Assembly: GCA_029226955.1 (NCBI GenBank)
Contig: JAQXZA010000009.1
Coordinates: forward strand, 1-57,264
From: Clostridia bacterium
GTDB taxonomy: Bacteria; Bacillota; Clostridia; Oscillospirales; Acutalibacteraceae
DNA length: 57,264 nucleotides
Direction: 5' to 3'
Numbering within the stretch: position 1 is the first letter of the stretch; each line of letters begins with the position of its first letter. The translations under genes were made by a program, and so were the position numbers. The notes under the pieces were generated by a model. It did no database searches and was not told where the DNA came from. It worked only from the letters and a program-made list of their open reading frames with translations. Positions 24,367 through 33,472 of this stretch are shown here, piece after piece.

Positions 24367-25214
24367 AGTCTGCTGTCCCTTTCTGTATAAATTAAAATAT
24401 CGTCAATTTTCGCATTTTCAAGACTGAATTGTGATTTATCAATTTTATCACAATTTTCCTTGTCTATAATTGCCTCAAAGCTGTCATCATATTTTCTTAT
24501 TCCTACAAGTTTGTTGCGGAATGATTCGGGGATTTTTCTGTAATCACCTTTAATAATGAAATACTTACTCAGCAAAGTATCCTTTTCGCCCGAATAAAAT
24601 ATTTTGCCGTTGCTTATAATCGTAATATAATCGGCAATTTTCTCTAAATCCGAGCTTATATGAGTTGAAAACAAAATACTGTTTTCGCTGTCCTCGATAT
24701 ATTCCATAAGTATGTCCATCAGTTCATCTCTCGCCACAGGGTCAAGTCCCGAAGTCGGCTCATCAAGCACAAGAAGTTTAGCATTATGTGAAAGTGCAAC
24801 GGCAAGTTGAAGTTTTACACCCATACCACGACTTAATTCCGACACTTTTTTATCCTTTGAAAGACTGAATTTTTTAAGTAATGTATAATATTTATCACTG
24901 TCCCAGTTATCGTAAAAACTTCCGACGTATTTATCTATCTGTTTCAAAGTAAACGACACAGGGAAAAACGGATTATCAACAACAACACCCTCAGACTGCT
25001 TTACAGCAATTTCATCAACACGGTTGTCCTTTCCGTCAATAAGTATTTTTCCGCTGAAATCTGTTATGTTCAGAATACTTTTAATTGTTGTCGATTTTCC
25101 CGCACCGTTTTTTCCTACCAAGCCCATAATATACCCTTTCGGCAGATGAAAAGACACATTATCAAGTTTAAAGTCGCTATATTCCTTACACAAATTGCTT
25201 ACAGACAATGCCAT
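24363..25214 (-). CDS. ABC transporter ATP-binding protein
   Basis: A 283-residue ABC ATPase. Walker A is GLVGKNGAGKSTT (about 32-44), the signature is ELSRGMGVKLQLA (about 131-143) and Walker B is LLVLDEPTSGLDP. A C-terminal extension after about residue 215 is typical of the multidrug/bacitracin-type exporters that pair with ABC-2 permeases. It sits between the GntR regulator (3-base gap) and the permease (4-base overlap). Confidence 0.93.
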   Translation of the reverse strand: MALSVSNLCKEYSDFKLDNVSFHLPKGYIMGLVGKNGAGKSTTIKSILNITDFSGKILIDGKDNRVDEIAVKQSEGVVVDNPFFPVSFTLKQIDKYVGSFYDNWDSDKYYTLLKKFSLSKDKKVSELSRGMGVKLQLAVALSHNAKLLVLDEPTSGLDPVARDELMDILMEYIEDSENSILFSTHISSDLEKIADYITIISNGKIFYSGEKDTLLSKYFIIKGDYRKIPESFRNKLVGIRKYDDSFEAIIDKENCDKIDKSQFSLENAKIDDILIYTERDSRL

Positions 25215-25217
25215 TCT

Positions 25218-25595
25218 TTATTCCTCCTGTTTTAATAGATTTTGTAATATGCTTGTCAGTTCCTGTTCGCTTATTCCCGCTTTTTTGCTTATCTCAATAG
25301 CTTTGTCAAAATGGTTTTCTATCTGTTCCAGCATTTTTTCACGGACAACTTTGTTACTACATTCAGAAACATAATATCCTTTGCCCTGTACGGCTTTGAT
25401 ATAGCCAGTGGTTTCCAGTTCGTTATATGCCTTTGTTGTTGTAATAACGCTGACTTTCAGATTTTTAGCAAGACCTCTTATTGACGGCAGACACTCTCCC
25501 TCTTTCAGTTCGCCTGATATAATTGCATCTAAAATCTGATTTTTTATCTGGTCATAAATCGGTTCACTGCTGTTATTCTTAATAACTATTACCAT
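25218..25595 (-). CDS. GntR family regulator, YtrA type
   Basis: A 125-residue regulator with an N-terminal winged helix (PIYDQIKNQILDAIISGELK, then LPSIRGLAKNLKVSVITTTKA) and a short C-terminal helical tail. The small size is typical of the YtrA subfamily, which controls ABC exporters in the same operon. The ATG has AGGAGG five bases upstream. A perfect 12-base inverted repeat overlaps its promoter (25611-25642), consistent with autoregulation. Confidence 0.93.
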   Translation of the reverse strand: MVIVIKNNSSEPIYDQIKNQILDAIISGELKEGECLPSIRGLAKNLKVSVITTTKAYNELETTGYIKAVQGKGYYVSECSNKVVREKMLEQIENHFDKAIEISKKAGISEQELTSILQNLLKQEE

Positions 25596-25610
25596 TTTGT
25601 CCTCCTGTTA

Positions 25611-25651
25611 TTAACTGTATATATCCTAACATATACAGTTAATTATGTCAA
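25611..25651 (-). promoter_or_regulatory. GntR promoter with overlapping operator
   Basis: Read leftward: TTGACA (25646-25651), 17 bases, TAGGAT (25623-25628). The operator has arms TTAACTGTATAT (25611-25622) and ATATACAGTTAA (25631-25642) around an 8-base centre that contains the -10 box. Binding there would block the polymerase, so the operon should be repressed by its own first gene product. Confidence 0.75.
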
Positions 25652-25728
25652 TATAAAATTTCGGATTTCTGAATAAATTTATTATACTATAAGTATTATA
25701 AAATTTATACTTACAGTAAAAATTAAAA

Positions 25729-25760
25729 CAGCGGCTACTATTGAATTTTAGTAACCGCTG
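25729..25760 (-). terminator. Terminator after the sugar transferase gene
   Basis: CAGCGGCTACTA and TAGTAACCGCTG pair with one mismatch around 8 bases. On the minus strand TTTTAATTTTT follows. Confidence 0.75.
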
Positions 25761-25769
25761 ATTTTTGTT

Positions 25770-26447
25770 TTATAAAACTGCAAAAAATGTCATAAACATA
25801 ATTTTAATATCATAAAAGAAATTAAATTTTTGTATATATTCAAGATTGTACTTCATTTTTTGCGGAAGTACAGTATTTACATAAACATCGTCAGTATCGT
25901 CTGCACCGCTGAGAAGTTTTTCTTCATCTTTGAATTTAATGCTTGCAAGAGATGTAATACCAGCCGGCATAAGAAGTGTTGCCATCATTTCATCGGTATA
26001 ACGGTCAACGTACTTTTGAACCTCAGGTCTTGTTCCGACAAAAGTCATATCGCCCTTTAAAACATTAAAAAGCTGTGGCAGTTCGTCAAGACGGCATTTA
26101 CGCAAGAATTTTCCGGCTTTTGTAATACGGCTGTCGTTGCTTACAGTCACCTGTGTTCCAAGCTGTTCGGCATTTGACACCATTGTTCTGAATTTTATGA
26201 TGTTGAACACTCTGCCGTATTTTGTAACACGCTTTTGAAGAAAGAAAACTTTTCCTTTTGAGTCGCATTTAATCCACACCGCAATTACAAGCATAAACGG
26301 CGACAATATCACCGTAAGAACAAGTGCAATAATTATATCAAAAATTCTTTTTATTACAAGGCTTGCCGTCCTGTGTGCAAGAATATCATAATACGGCTTT
26401 ACGCTGTCATTTTTGAACTTTTCGGGCAGATTATCCCATTTTTTCAT
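25770..26447 (-). CDS. Undecaprenyl-phosphate sugar phosphotransferase
   Basis: 225 residues from the ATG at 26447, which has AAGGTG nine bases upstream. An ATG 18 bases earlier has no room for a ribosome binding site after the previous gene. The protein has one N-terminal hydrophobic segment (RIFDIIIALVLTVILSPFML) and then the bacterial sugar transferase domain with IIKFRTM, CRLDELPQLFNVLKGDM and GTRPEV. It would load a sugar phosphate onto the lipid carrier to start a surface polysaccharide or glycan. The membrane NDP-sugar dehydratase at 31256 may supply its substrate. Confidence 0.92.
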   Translation of the reverse strand: MKKWDNLPEKFKNDSVKPYYDILAHRTASLVIKRIFDIIIALVLTVILSPFMLVIAVWIKCDSKGKVFFLQKRVTKYGRVFNIIKFRTMVSNAEQLGTQVTVSNDSRITKAGKFLRKCRLDELPQLFNVLKGDMTFVGTRPEVQKYVDRYTDEMMATLLMPAGITSLASIKFKDEEKLLSGADDTDDVYVNTVLPQKMKYNLEYIQKFNFFYDIKIMFMTFFAVL

Positions 26448-26465
26448 AATACATTCACCTTGCAC

Positions 26466-27794
26466 TCAAACTACGGCTTGTTCTGTTTCTTCTGTCTTTG
26501 CCGTTACATTATCTGATGACTGAGTTTCTTTTTTAAGCTGTTCTTTTGCAACCGCAAGCATAAGTTTAATACGGTTTTCCTGATTAACTCTCGGAGCACC
26601 CGGGTCATAGTCTATTGCAACAATATTTGCATTATCGTAAATATGCTTAATTTCTCTAATCATACCTTTTCCGCAAATATGATTAGGCAGACAACCAAAA
26701 GGTTGTGCACACACAATATTTTCAAAACCGCTCTCGACAAGTTCAAGCATTTCACCCGTAAGCAACCAACCCTCGCCCATCTTTGTACCATAGCCAATTA
26801 CACCTTTTGTCAGTTCTTTTACGTGGTCATACCGTGCCGGTGGCTGAAAACCGAATTTAAGCTGACTGTTTGTTATGAGTTCTTCCAGTTCTTTTATATA
26901 GTTCATCAGCTTGTTAAGAACTGTATATTTAACGATATTGCCGCCATAAAGTTTGTGGTCTTCAAGGCGGTTGTCGATTTTAAACATAATAAAACCGATA
27001 AGTCCCGGCACATTAACCTGACAATCCTGTTCATAAAGGAATTTTTCAAGATTATTGTTTCCGAGCGGTGAATATTTAACGTAAATTTCACCCACAACCC
27101 CGACTTTTACTTTCGGAACTTTCTTTATCGGAATTTGTGAATAATCCTTTGCTATTTCGTCAAGATTTTCTGATAATTCTTTCAGCTTAAAACCGTGACC
27201 TGATATAAGAGTGTCACTGAGTTTTTTTGTCCATTTGTCAATGAGTGCCTGACTGTCGCCCTTATGAATTTCATAAGGCTTAACCTGATTATCAAGCGAC
27301 ATAAGCATATCACCGTAAAGACCAGCCGCCGCAATACGACGTAAAAGCGGCAATGTAATAACAAAACCGCTGTTGCTTTCCAGTCCTGACATATTAAGCG
27401 ATATTACGGGAACATTCGGAAAACCGGCTTTTACAAGTGCTTTTCTAAGAAGATGAATATAGTTTGATGCACGACAACCGCCACCCGACTGAGTAATCAT
27501 AAGGGCAGTTTTGTTTACATCATATTTTCCGCTTTGCAGTGCGTGAATAAACTGACCTATAACAAGAATTGCCGGATAACAGGTATCGTTATGTACATAT
27601 TTCAAACCGACCTGTGCAATTTCAGGGCCGTTTGTTTTCAGCAGTTCAACATTATAGCCGTAATATTTCAGGACATTTGTTATAATACTGAAATGCAGTT
27701 CCGCCATCATAGGCAAAAGTATTTTGTACCCCTCATCTTTCATCTGTTTTGTAAACATCAGTCTTCCGTTTTTATCATATACCAAATCAGCCAT
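26466..27794 (-). CDS. HgdB-type 2-hydroxyacyl-CoA dehydratase-like protein
   Basis: A 442-residue protein of the HgdB/DUF2229 superfamily (2-hydroxyacyl-CoA dehydratase-like, including double-cubane cluster proteins). Cysteines likely to bind iron-sulphur clusters are visible in HNDTCYPAIL, SGGGCRASNY, IVCAQPFGCLPNHICGKG. Its natural partner is the activase encoded upstream, which delivers electrons with ATP hydrolysis. A GGGAGG site lies before the ATG. Together with the 965-residue activase it covers the content of the ~1400-residue fused proteins known from other Clostridia. The substrate is unknown; amino acid fermentation is one possibility. Confidence 0.82.
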   Translation of the reverse strand: MADLVYDKNGRLMFTKQMKDEGYKILLPMMAELHFSIITNVLKYYGYNVELLKTNGPEIAQVGLKYVHNDTCYPAILVIGQFIHALQSGKYDVNKTALMITQSGGGCRASNYIHLLRKALVKAGFPNVPVISLNMSGLESNSGFVITLPLLRRIAAAGLYGDMLMSLDNQVKPYEIHKGDSQALIDKWTKKLSDTLISGHGFKLKELSENLDEIAKDYSQIPIKKVPKVKVGVVGEIYVKYSPLGNNNLEKFLYEQDCQVNVPGLIGFIMFKIDNRLEDHKLYGGNIVKYTVLNKLMNYIKELEELITNSQLKFGFQPPARYDHVKELTKGVIGYGTKMGEGWLLTGEMLELVESGFENIVCAQPFGCLPNHICGKGMIREIKHIYDNANIVAIDYDPGAPRVNQENRIKLMLAVAKEQLKKETQSSDNVTAKTEETEQAVV

Positions 27795-27960
27795 TTATTA
27801 TTATCCCTCCCAGGCAGCGTGACGCTGCACCCAATTTGCGTTCAAAGTTATTGTTACCATTAAGTTCTTGTCCGCACCATCAGTTATTGTTATCATTTCA
27901 CGCAACCATTAACTATTACAACAAACTAAAATCCAACGCACAGACTTATTGTCACAACAA

Positions 27961-28005
27961 CTCCACTCTCCACACTCCACTCTAACAACAACTCCTAACT
28001 CCTAA
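27961..28005. repeat. Heptanucleotide repeats CTCCAC(T/A) and CTCCTAA
   Basis: CTCCACT, CTCCACA, CTCCACT are in a row. After CTAACAACAA come CTCCTAA and CTCCTAA. The tract lies in the 216-base gap between the activase and its partner gene. Related heptamers occur at 43296 and, on the other strand, at 52420. Confidence 0.8.
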
Positions 28006-28010
28006 CTAAT

Positions 28011-30908
28011 TTAAGTTGTTGCGAGCAGACTGCGGAGTCTGATTTTTACGGCACCGAGATTTGTAATTTCGTCAATTTTAATCTGTGTGTAAATTTTGCC
28101 GTTTCTTTCAAGAATTGCACGAACCTCGTCGGTTGTAATTGCGTCAATTCCACAACCGAATGAAACAAGCTGTACAAGGTTCATATTATCGTGTTTGCTG
28201 ACGTAATCAGCGGCGGCATACATTCTTGAATGATAAGTCCACTGATTGAGAACACCCGTAGGAATTTTTTGTTCGTGACAGCTTACAACATCTTCTGAAA
28301 CAATCGCAACATCAAAACTTGAAATCAGTTTATCAATGCCGTGATTTATTTCAGGGTCTGCGTGATACGGGCGACCGGCAAGAACAATAATTCTCTTGCC
28401 CTCTTTTTCGGCTCTTGCAATAATATCGTCACCGTATGCCCTGACTTTTGCAAGATAATTGTCGTTTTCAGCATAAGCCGCTTTTGCCGCCGCCTTTACA
28501 TCTTTGAGAGTTATTCCGTCAAAATATTTCTGTAATTCTGCACATATCTTTTTCGGAAAATCTTTCGGGCGGTGTATTCCGACAAATTCAGAGAAAAATT
28601 TAACCTTGCTTATATCACGCATATTTGCCTTAATAACTTCGGGATAGTACGCAACAACAGGACAGTTGTAATGATTGTCGCCAAGATGTTCGTCAAAATT
28701 ATATGACATACACGGATAGAATATTGTATCAATTCCGTTGTCAATAAGCCATTGAATATGACCGTGCATAAGTTTTGCCGGAAAACATACAGTATCTGAC
28801 GGAATTGTCTGCTGTCCGTGAAGATAGATTTTTCTTGTTGATAATGGTGAAGTTACAACCTCAAAGCCAAGTTTTGTGAGGAATGTATGCCAGAACGGCA
28901 AGAGTTCATACATATTAAGTCCCATAGGAATACCGATTTTTCCTCTTGTACCTTTTTGCGACTTGTATTCCTGTAATAATTTCAACTTGTACTGATAGAT
29001 GTTAAAGCTGTCATCGGGGGCTTTTTTTGTAACAGGACGTTCACAGCGGTTTCCGGCAATGAATTTTCGTCCGTCACTGAATGTATTTATCGTAAGACGG
29101 CAGTTATTACTGCAACCACCGCAATTTACGGATTTTATTTCGTGTTTAAATTCTGCAAGCTGTTTTGTGTCAAGAATTGTTGATTTTGATTTTCCGTCAT
29201 AAAGTGACTGTGCATAAAGTGCCGCACCATAAGCACCCATCAGTCCCGAAATATCAGGGCGGATAACGTCAGTACCCATTTCCTGTTCAAACGCACGGAG
29301 TACAGCGTCATTGAGGAATGTTCCGCCCTGAACGACAATCTTTTTTCCAAGTTCGTCAGGACTTGAAACACGTATAACTTTATAAAGTGCATTTTTTACA
29401 ACACTGAGGCACAAACCGGCAGAAATATCCTCTATTGTTGCACCGTCTTTCTGTGCCTGTTTTACGGAGGAGTTCATAAACACTGTACAGCGTGAACCGA
29501 GGTCAACAGGCTGTTTTGCAAGAAGTCCCATTTTTGAAAATTCTTCTGCGGAATAACCGAGTGCATTTGCAAAAGTCTGCAAAAACGAACCGCAACCCGA
29601 CGAACACGCTTCATTAAGAAATATATTGTCAATAGCACCATTATGAATTTTAAAGCACTTAATATCCTGACCGCCTATGTCGATAACAAATTCAACATCA
29701 GGCATAAATTTCTTTGCCGCCGTAAGATGTGCTATTGTTTCAACAACACCAACATCTACTCCAAAAGCATTTTTGATTATTTCTTCACCGTATCCCGTTA
29801 CGGCAGAACTGTTTATTTTTATATCTGGATTTATTTCATAAATATGCGAAATAAAGTCCTTTACAATCGGAACAGGATTGCCGCTGTTTGACATATATTC
29901 CGAATAAAGCAATGTTCCGTCACTGTCGGTAACTACTCCCTTTACAGTTGTTGAACCGGCATCAATTCCGACAAAAGCCTCGCCCTTAAAGCCTTTGAGT
30001 TCGCCTTTTTTAACTTTTGCACGGCTGTGTCTTTCACGAAATTCATCAAGTTCCTGTTGATTGTTAAACAGCGGCTTATTGAACGCAAAGTTGCCCGTAC
30101 CTCTGTAAACTTCAATTTTATGTACAGCATTGTCAAAGTTAACTGTCTTTTCCGCACAAAGAGCCGCACCCATAGCAACATAATAAAGTGAATTTTCGGG
30201 GCATATCCCCTGTGTTTTCAAAGTTTTGTCAAAATCCAGTCTTAACTGCGGAATAAATGTCAAAGGACCTCCAAGATAGACAATTTTGCCCTTTATTTCA
30301 CGTCCCTGAGCAAGTCCGGCAATAGTTTGGTTTACAACCGCCATAAAAATACTTGCGGCAATATCCGTCTTTTTTGCACCCTGATTTAAAAGCGGCTGAA
30401 TATCCGTTTTTGCAAAAACACCACAGCGTGATGCGATTGTATATATTTTTTCGTGCTTTTCCGCAAGTGAGTTCAGTTCTTCAATCGGAACATTCAGAAG
30501 TGTTGCCATCTGGTCAATAAATGCACCTGTACCGCCGGCACACGAACCGTTCATTCGTACTTCCATACCGCCCGACAGGAAAAGAATTTTTGCGTCCTCT
30601 CCGCCAAGTTCAATAACAACATCAGTATTCGGAATAAATGTATTCGCCGCAACTCTTGTTGCATAAACTTCCTGAATAAAATCTATTCCACACGCATCGG
30701 CAACACCCATTCCGGCAGAACCCGACATTGCAATATACGCATTTTCCGCACCGGGTATTTCAGTTCTTATTCTTTTAAAAAGTTCCGATATTTTTTCTGT
30801 TATCTGTGAATAGTGTCTTTCGTATGTTTTATATAAAAGTTTATTGTTTTCGTCAAGGGCAACACATTTTACCGTTGTTGAACCTATATCAAGACCTATT
30901 TTAATCAT
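28011..30908 (-). CDS. Double-domain acyl-CoA dehydratase activase (BadF/BcrAD type)
   Basis: 965 residues with two ASKHA ATPase domains and a C-terminal DUF2229 part. Domain 1 begins MIKIGLDIGSTTVK with cluster cysteines C123 (NGSCAGGTG) and C162 (ASRCGVF). Domain 2 begins VGIDAGSTTVKGVV with C435 (EACSSGCGS) and C474 (GSRCTVF). The third part has CGGCSNNC near residue 600 and then GIPMGLNMYELLPFWHTFL. In this family the two domains (homodimer-like within one chain) use ATP to drive one electron to a dehydratase or double-cubane protein, here very likely the 442-residue neighbour. AAGGAAG lies nine bases before the ATG. Confidence 0.9.
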   Translation of the reverse strand: MIKIGLDIGSTTVKCVALDENNKLLYKTYERHYSQITEKISELFKRIRTEIPGAENAYIAMSGSAGMGVADACGIDFIQEVYATRVAANTFIPNTDVVIELGGEDAKILFLSGGMEVRMNGSCAGGTGAFIDQMATLLNVPIEELNSLAEKHEKIYTIASRCGVFAKTDIQPLLNQGAKKTDIAASIFMAVVNQTIAGLAQGREIKGKIVYLGGPLTFIPQLRLDFDKTLKTQGICPENSLYYVAMGAALCAEKTVNFDNAVHKIEVYRGTGNFAFNKPLFNNQQELDEFRERHSRAKVKKGELKGFKGEAFVGIDAGSTTVKGVVTDSDGTLLYSEYMSNSGNPVPIVKDFISHIYEINPDIKINSSAVTGYGEEIIKNAFGVDVGVVETIAHLTAAKKFMPDVEFVIDIGGQDIKCFKIHNGAIDNIFLNEACSSGCGSFLQTFANALGYSAEEFSKMGLLAKQPVDLGSRCTVFMNSSVKQAQKDGATIEDISAGLCLSVVKNALYKVIRVSSPDELGKKIVVQGGTFLNDAVLRAFEQEMGTDVIRPDISGLMGAYGAALYAQSLYDGKSKSTILDTKQLAEFKHEIKSVNCGGCSNNCRLTINTFSDGRKFIAGNRCERPVTKKAPDDSFNIYQYKLKLLQEYKSQKGTRGKIGIPMGLNMYELLPFWHTFLTKLGFEVVTSPLSTRKIYLHGQQTIPSDTVCFPAKLMHGHIQWLIDNGIDTIFYPCMSYNFDEHLGDNHYNCPVVAYYPEVIKANMRDISKVKFFSEFVGIHRPKDFPKKICAELQKYFDGITLKDVKAAAKAAYAENDNYLAKVRAYGDDIIARAEKEGKRIIVLAGRPYHADPEINHGIDKLISSFDVAIVSEDVVSCHEQKIPTGVLNQWTYHSRMYAAADYVSKHDNMNLVQLVSFGCGIDAITTDEVRAILERNGKIYTQIKIDEITNLGAVKIRLRSLLATT

Positions 30909-31155
30909 AACACCGTTCTTCCTTTCAACAAAAGTGCAGGGCGGAATAATTTTTTCAAAAGTTCAGAAAATACCTTTATTAAGGCATTTTTCAATGTTTT
31001 ATTACAAATTCCGATAAATTTCATTTTACAAGTCAATTATATTATTATATATCAGAAAAGCTCGGATTTTGTTCTTTTAAAGAATAATATCAACGAAATA
31101 ACTGTCATAAATTTATATGATTTTCCCCGCAAAAACTATAATTCTTTATATACTA

Positions 31156-31184
31156 TTGTAATTTTGTCAAAAATGTAATATAAT
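31156..31184 (+). promoter_or_regulatory. Promoter of the NDP-sugar dehydratase gene
   Basis: TTGTAA, 17 bases, TATAAT. Transcription should begin near 31191, which makes an ATG at 31190 unusable and supports the start at 31256. The rest of the gap 30909-31155 is AT-rich and shows no gene. Confidence 0.65.
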
Positions 31185-31255
31185 TCTTTATGTATTTGAA
31201 TGTTGAAAACTTTTGTTTTTTAAATAAATCCAATTTCAGAAACGGACAGAACTAT

Positions 31256-33169
31256 ATGTTTAAATTATACAATCACCTTAGCAAGCACAGGCGGCTTGTA
31301 CTTTTTGTCTGTGATTTTTTGCTTTGGAATCTTTCATACTATATGTCCTTTGCGATAAACAGGAATAATTTCTTGCTGAAAAGTGACTTATCTGTTTTTT
31401 TGTGGGGATTTTTAATCGAGAATATTTGTTTTACAGCGGTGTTTCTTCTTTTCCGTCTTTATGACAAGCTGTGGCGGTATGCGGATATAGAGGACTTTTT
31501 CTATGCCGGTATTGCCTCACTTACGGCAAACCTTGTGTTTATGTCGTTTACAATGATAATAGGCAACGAACAGAACCGCCTTAATTTCGGGGCTCAGATA
31601 TATATTTCGTTTGCACTGATGTCAACATTTTTTGTCCTTATGTTCAGGATTATCTACCGTCTTAACAAAATCCTTGAACGGCGTAATCTTGCCGGAAAAG
31701 CCAAAAAAAGACTGCTTATTGTCGGTGCGGGCGAGGGTGCATTATCCGTACTCAGCGAACTTTCAAAATCACCGGGAAACGAGTATATTCCGATATGTAT
31801 TGTTGACGACGACAAGGAAAAACTACACAGAAGAATTGCCGGAGTAAAGGTTGCCGGAACTACCTACGAAATACCCGAAATATGCCGCAAAAACGATATT
31901 GAAGTAATACTCTTTACAATTTCACAGATAAGCGTTGCCGACAAAAAACGTATTCTTGACACCTGTTCAAAAACCCATCTTGAAGTAAAAATCATTCCTA
32001 ATATATATAATCTTCTCACGTCGGGCGTACCGATTACATCATCAATCCGACAGGTTGAAGTTGAGGACTTGCTCGGTCGTGAACCAGTTGTATTTGATAC
32101 CGAAAAATACGGCAAATATCTCATTGGTCAGACTGTTCTTGTAACAGGCGGCGGCGGTTCAATCGGTTCTGAATTATGCCGTCAGATTGCACGTCTTAAA
32201 CCACGACATCTTATTATACTTGATATATATGAAAACAACGCATACGAAATTCAACAGGAACTTATAAGGACGCACGGCAGTGACCTTGATTTTGAAGTAC
32301 AGATTGCCTCAGTCCGTGACAAGATGAAACTGAAACATATCTTTGAAACACGGCATATTGATGTTGTATTCCACGCAGCCGCCCACAAGCACGTTCCGCT
32401 TATGGAAACAAATCCCGAAGAAGCCGTTAAAAACAATGTTTTCGGCACACTCAATCTTGTTGAACTTGCTGACGAATATCACGTTAAAAATTTTGTGCAG
32501 ATTTCCACAGACAAGGCTGTTAATCCTACAAACGTTATGGGTGCAACAAAGCGTATATGCGAAATGATTATACAGATGATGGGCAGACGCAGTAAAACAA
32601 ATTTTGTTGCAGTGCGTTTTGGTAACGTTCTCGGTTCAAACGGTTCGGTTATTCCGCTGTTCAAGGAACAAATCCGTACAGGCGGTCCTGTTACTGTAAC
32701 TCACCCCGACATTATCCGATATTTTATGACCATTCCGGAGGCGGTTTCACTCGTTCTTACCGCCGGCAGTCTTGCAAAAGGCGGTGAAATATTCATTCTT
32801 GATATGGGCGAACCTGTAAAAATACGTGTTCTTGCCGAAAATCTGATAAGACTTTCAGGCTTTAAGCCTTATGAGGACATCAAGATTGAATATACGGGAC
32901 TCAGACCGGGCGAAAAGCTATTTGAAGAACTTCTGCTTAATGAAGAAGGCATAACAAAAACCGACAACAAGAAAATTTATATCGGTAAGCCGATTGAATT
33001 TGACAACGAAATGTTCTTCAAACATCTTACAAAACTCTATTATGTTGCAAAGCACAACGACAAAGACGATGTTGAAAAACTTATTGCTGAAATTGTTCCG
33101 ACTTTCCACCACGCTCCACACGGAACAGACCCTCTCCCCGAAGAAATAAACACAGAGAAAAATTCATAA
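31256..33169 (+). CDS. Membrane NDP-sugar 4,6-dehydratase (CapD/WbpM type)
   Basis: 637 residues from the ATG at 31256. Four membrane segments cover about residues 14-135. A Rossmann-like domain follows (LLIVGAGEGALSVLSEL), then the catalytic short-chain dehydrogenase domain with VTGGGGSIGSEL (about 294-305), AAAHKHVPLMET and STDKAVNPTNVMGATKR. In this family the NAD-dependent enzyme makes a 4-keto-6-deoxy sugar from UDP-GlcNAc for surface glycans; the usual tyrosine is replaced by methionine in this M-x-x-x-K motif (VMGATKR), as in other large FlaA1-like members. It runs divergently from the activase operon. Confidence 0.92.
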   Translation: MFKLYNHLSKHRRLVLFVCDFLLWNLSYYMSFAINRNNFLLKSDLSVFLWGFLIENICFTAVFLLFRLYDKLWRYADIEDFFYAGIASLTANLVFMSFTMIIGNEQNRLNFGAQIYISFALMSTFFVLMFRIIYRLNKILERRNLAGKAKKRLLIVGAGEGALSVLSELSKSPGNEYIPICIVDDDKEKLHRRIAGVKVAGTTYEIPEICRKNDIEVILFTISQISVADKKRILDTCSKTHLEVKIIPNIYNLLTSGVPITSSIRQVEVEDLLGREPVVFDTEKYGKYLIGQTVLVTGGGGSIGSELCRQIARLKPRHLIILDIYENNAYEIQQELIRTHGSDLDFEVQIASVRDKMKLKHIFETRHIDVVFHAAAHKHVPLMETNPEEAVKNNVFGTLNLVELADEYHVKNFVQISTDKAVNPTNVMGATKRICEMIIQMMGRRSKTNFVAVRFGNVLGSNGSVIPLFKEQIRTGGPVTVTHPDIIRYFMTIPEAVSLVLTAGSLAKGGEIFILDMGEPVKIRVLAENLIRLSGFKPYEDIKIEYTGLRPGEKLFEELLLNEEGITKTDNKKIYIGKPIEFDNEMFFKHLTKLYYVAKHNDKDDVEKLIAEIVPTFHHAPHGTDPLPEEINTEKNS

Positions 33170-33195
33170 TTCATAATTCATAATTCATAATTCAT
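33161..33195 (+). repeat. Five tandem AATTCAT heptamers over a stop codon
   Basis: AATTCAT is repeated five times without mismatch. The first copy supplies the last codons and the stop of the upstream gene (AAT TCA TAA). Changing the copy number would not alter the protein end. Confidence 0.9.
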
Positions 33196-33210
33196 AATTA
33201 TTATAAAAAA

Positions 33211-33241
33211 GTCTGACGCATTATTTGTTTGTGCGTCAGGC
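33211..33241 (+). terminator. Terminator of the dehydratase gene
   Basis: GTCTGACGCA and TGCGTCAGGC pair (one G-U), followed by TTTATTTTT on the plus strand. Confidence 0.85.
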
Positions 33242-33263
33242 TTTATTTTTGATATAAAACACA

Positions 33264-33291
33264 AGAACGCAGCCAAAACTGACTGCGTTCT
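33264..33291 (-). terminator. Probable terminator on the htrA side
   Basis: AGAACGCAG and CTGCGTTCT are perfect 9-base arms. Read leftward the tail is TGTGTTTTATAT, moderately T-rich. About 180 bases separate it from the htrA stop; that interval (33292-33472) holds no gene I can support. Confidence 0.6.
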
Positions 33292-33472
33292 CGTGCAAAA
33301 GGAAGGGATAATGAAAAAACAAAAAAAGGGGAATTAGCAATTTTAATTGAAGGATTTTCTCCTATCAACTATATAATAACACATATATATTCATTTTTCA
33401 ATAGATTTTTGAAATTTTTATCATTAAAATTAAAATCAGGTTATTATTGTTAATATATCAGCACTTTAAGAA

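Noticed and set aside
31190-31255. Upstream ATG for the NDP-sugar dehydratase
   Set aside because: It coincides with the predicted transcription start and has no ribosome binding site; the ATG at 31256 gives the family-like N-terminus.
33301-33340. Very short peptide gene after the terminator at 33291
   Set aside because: An ATG with GGAAGGG before it opens only eight codons of Lys and Gln, and no conservation can be judged.
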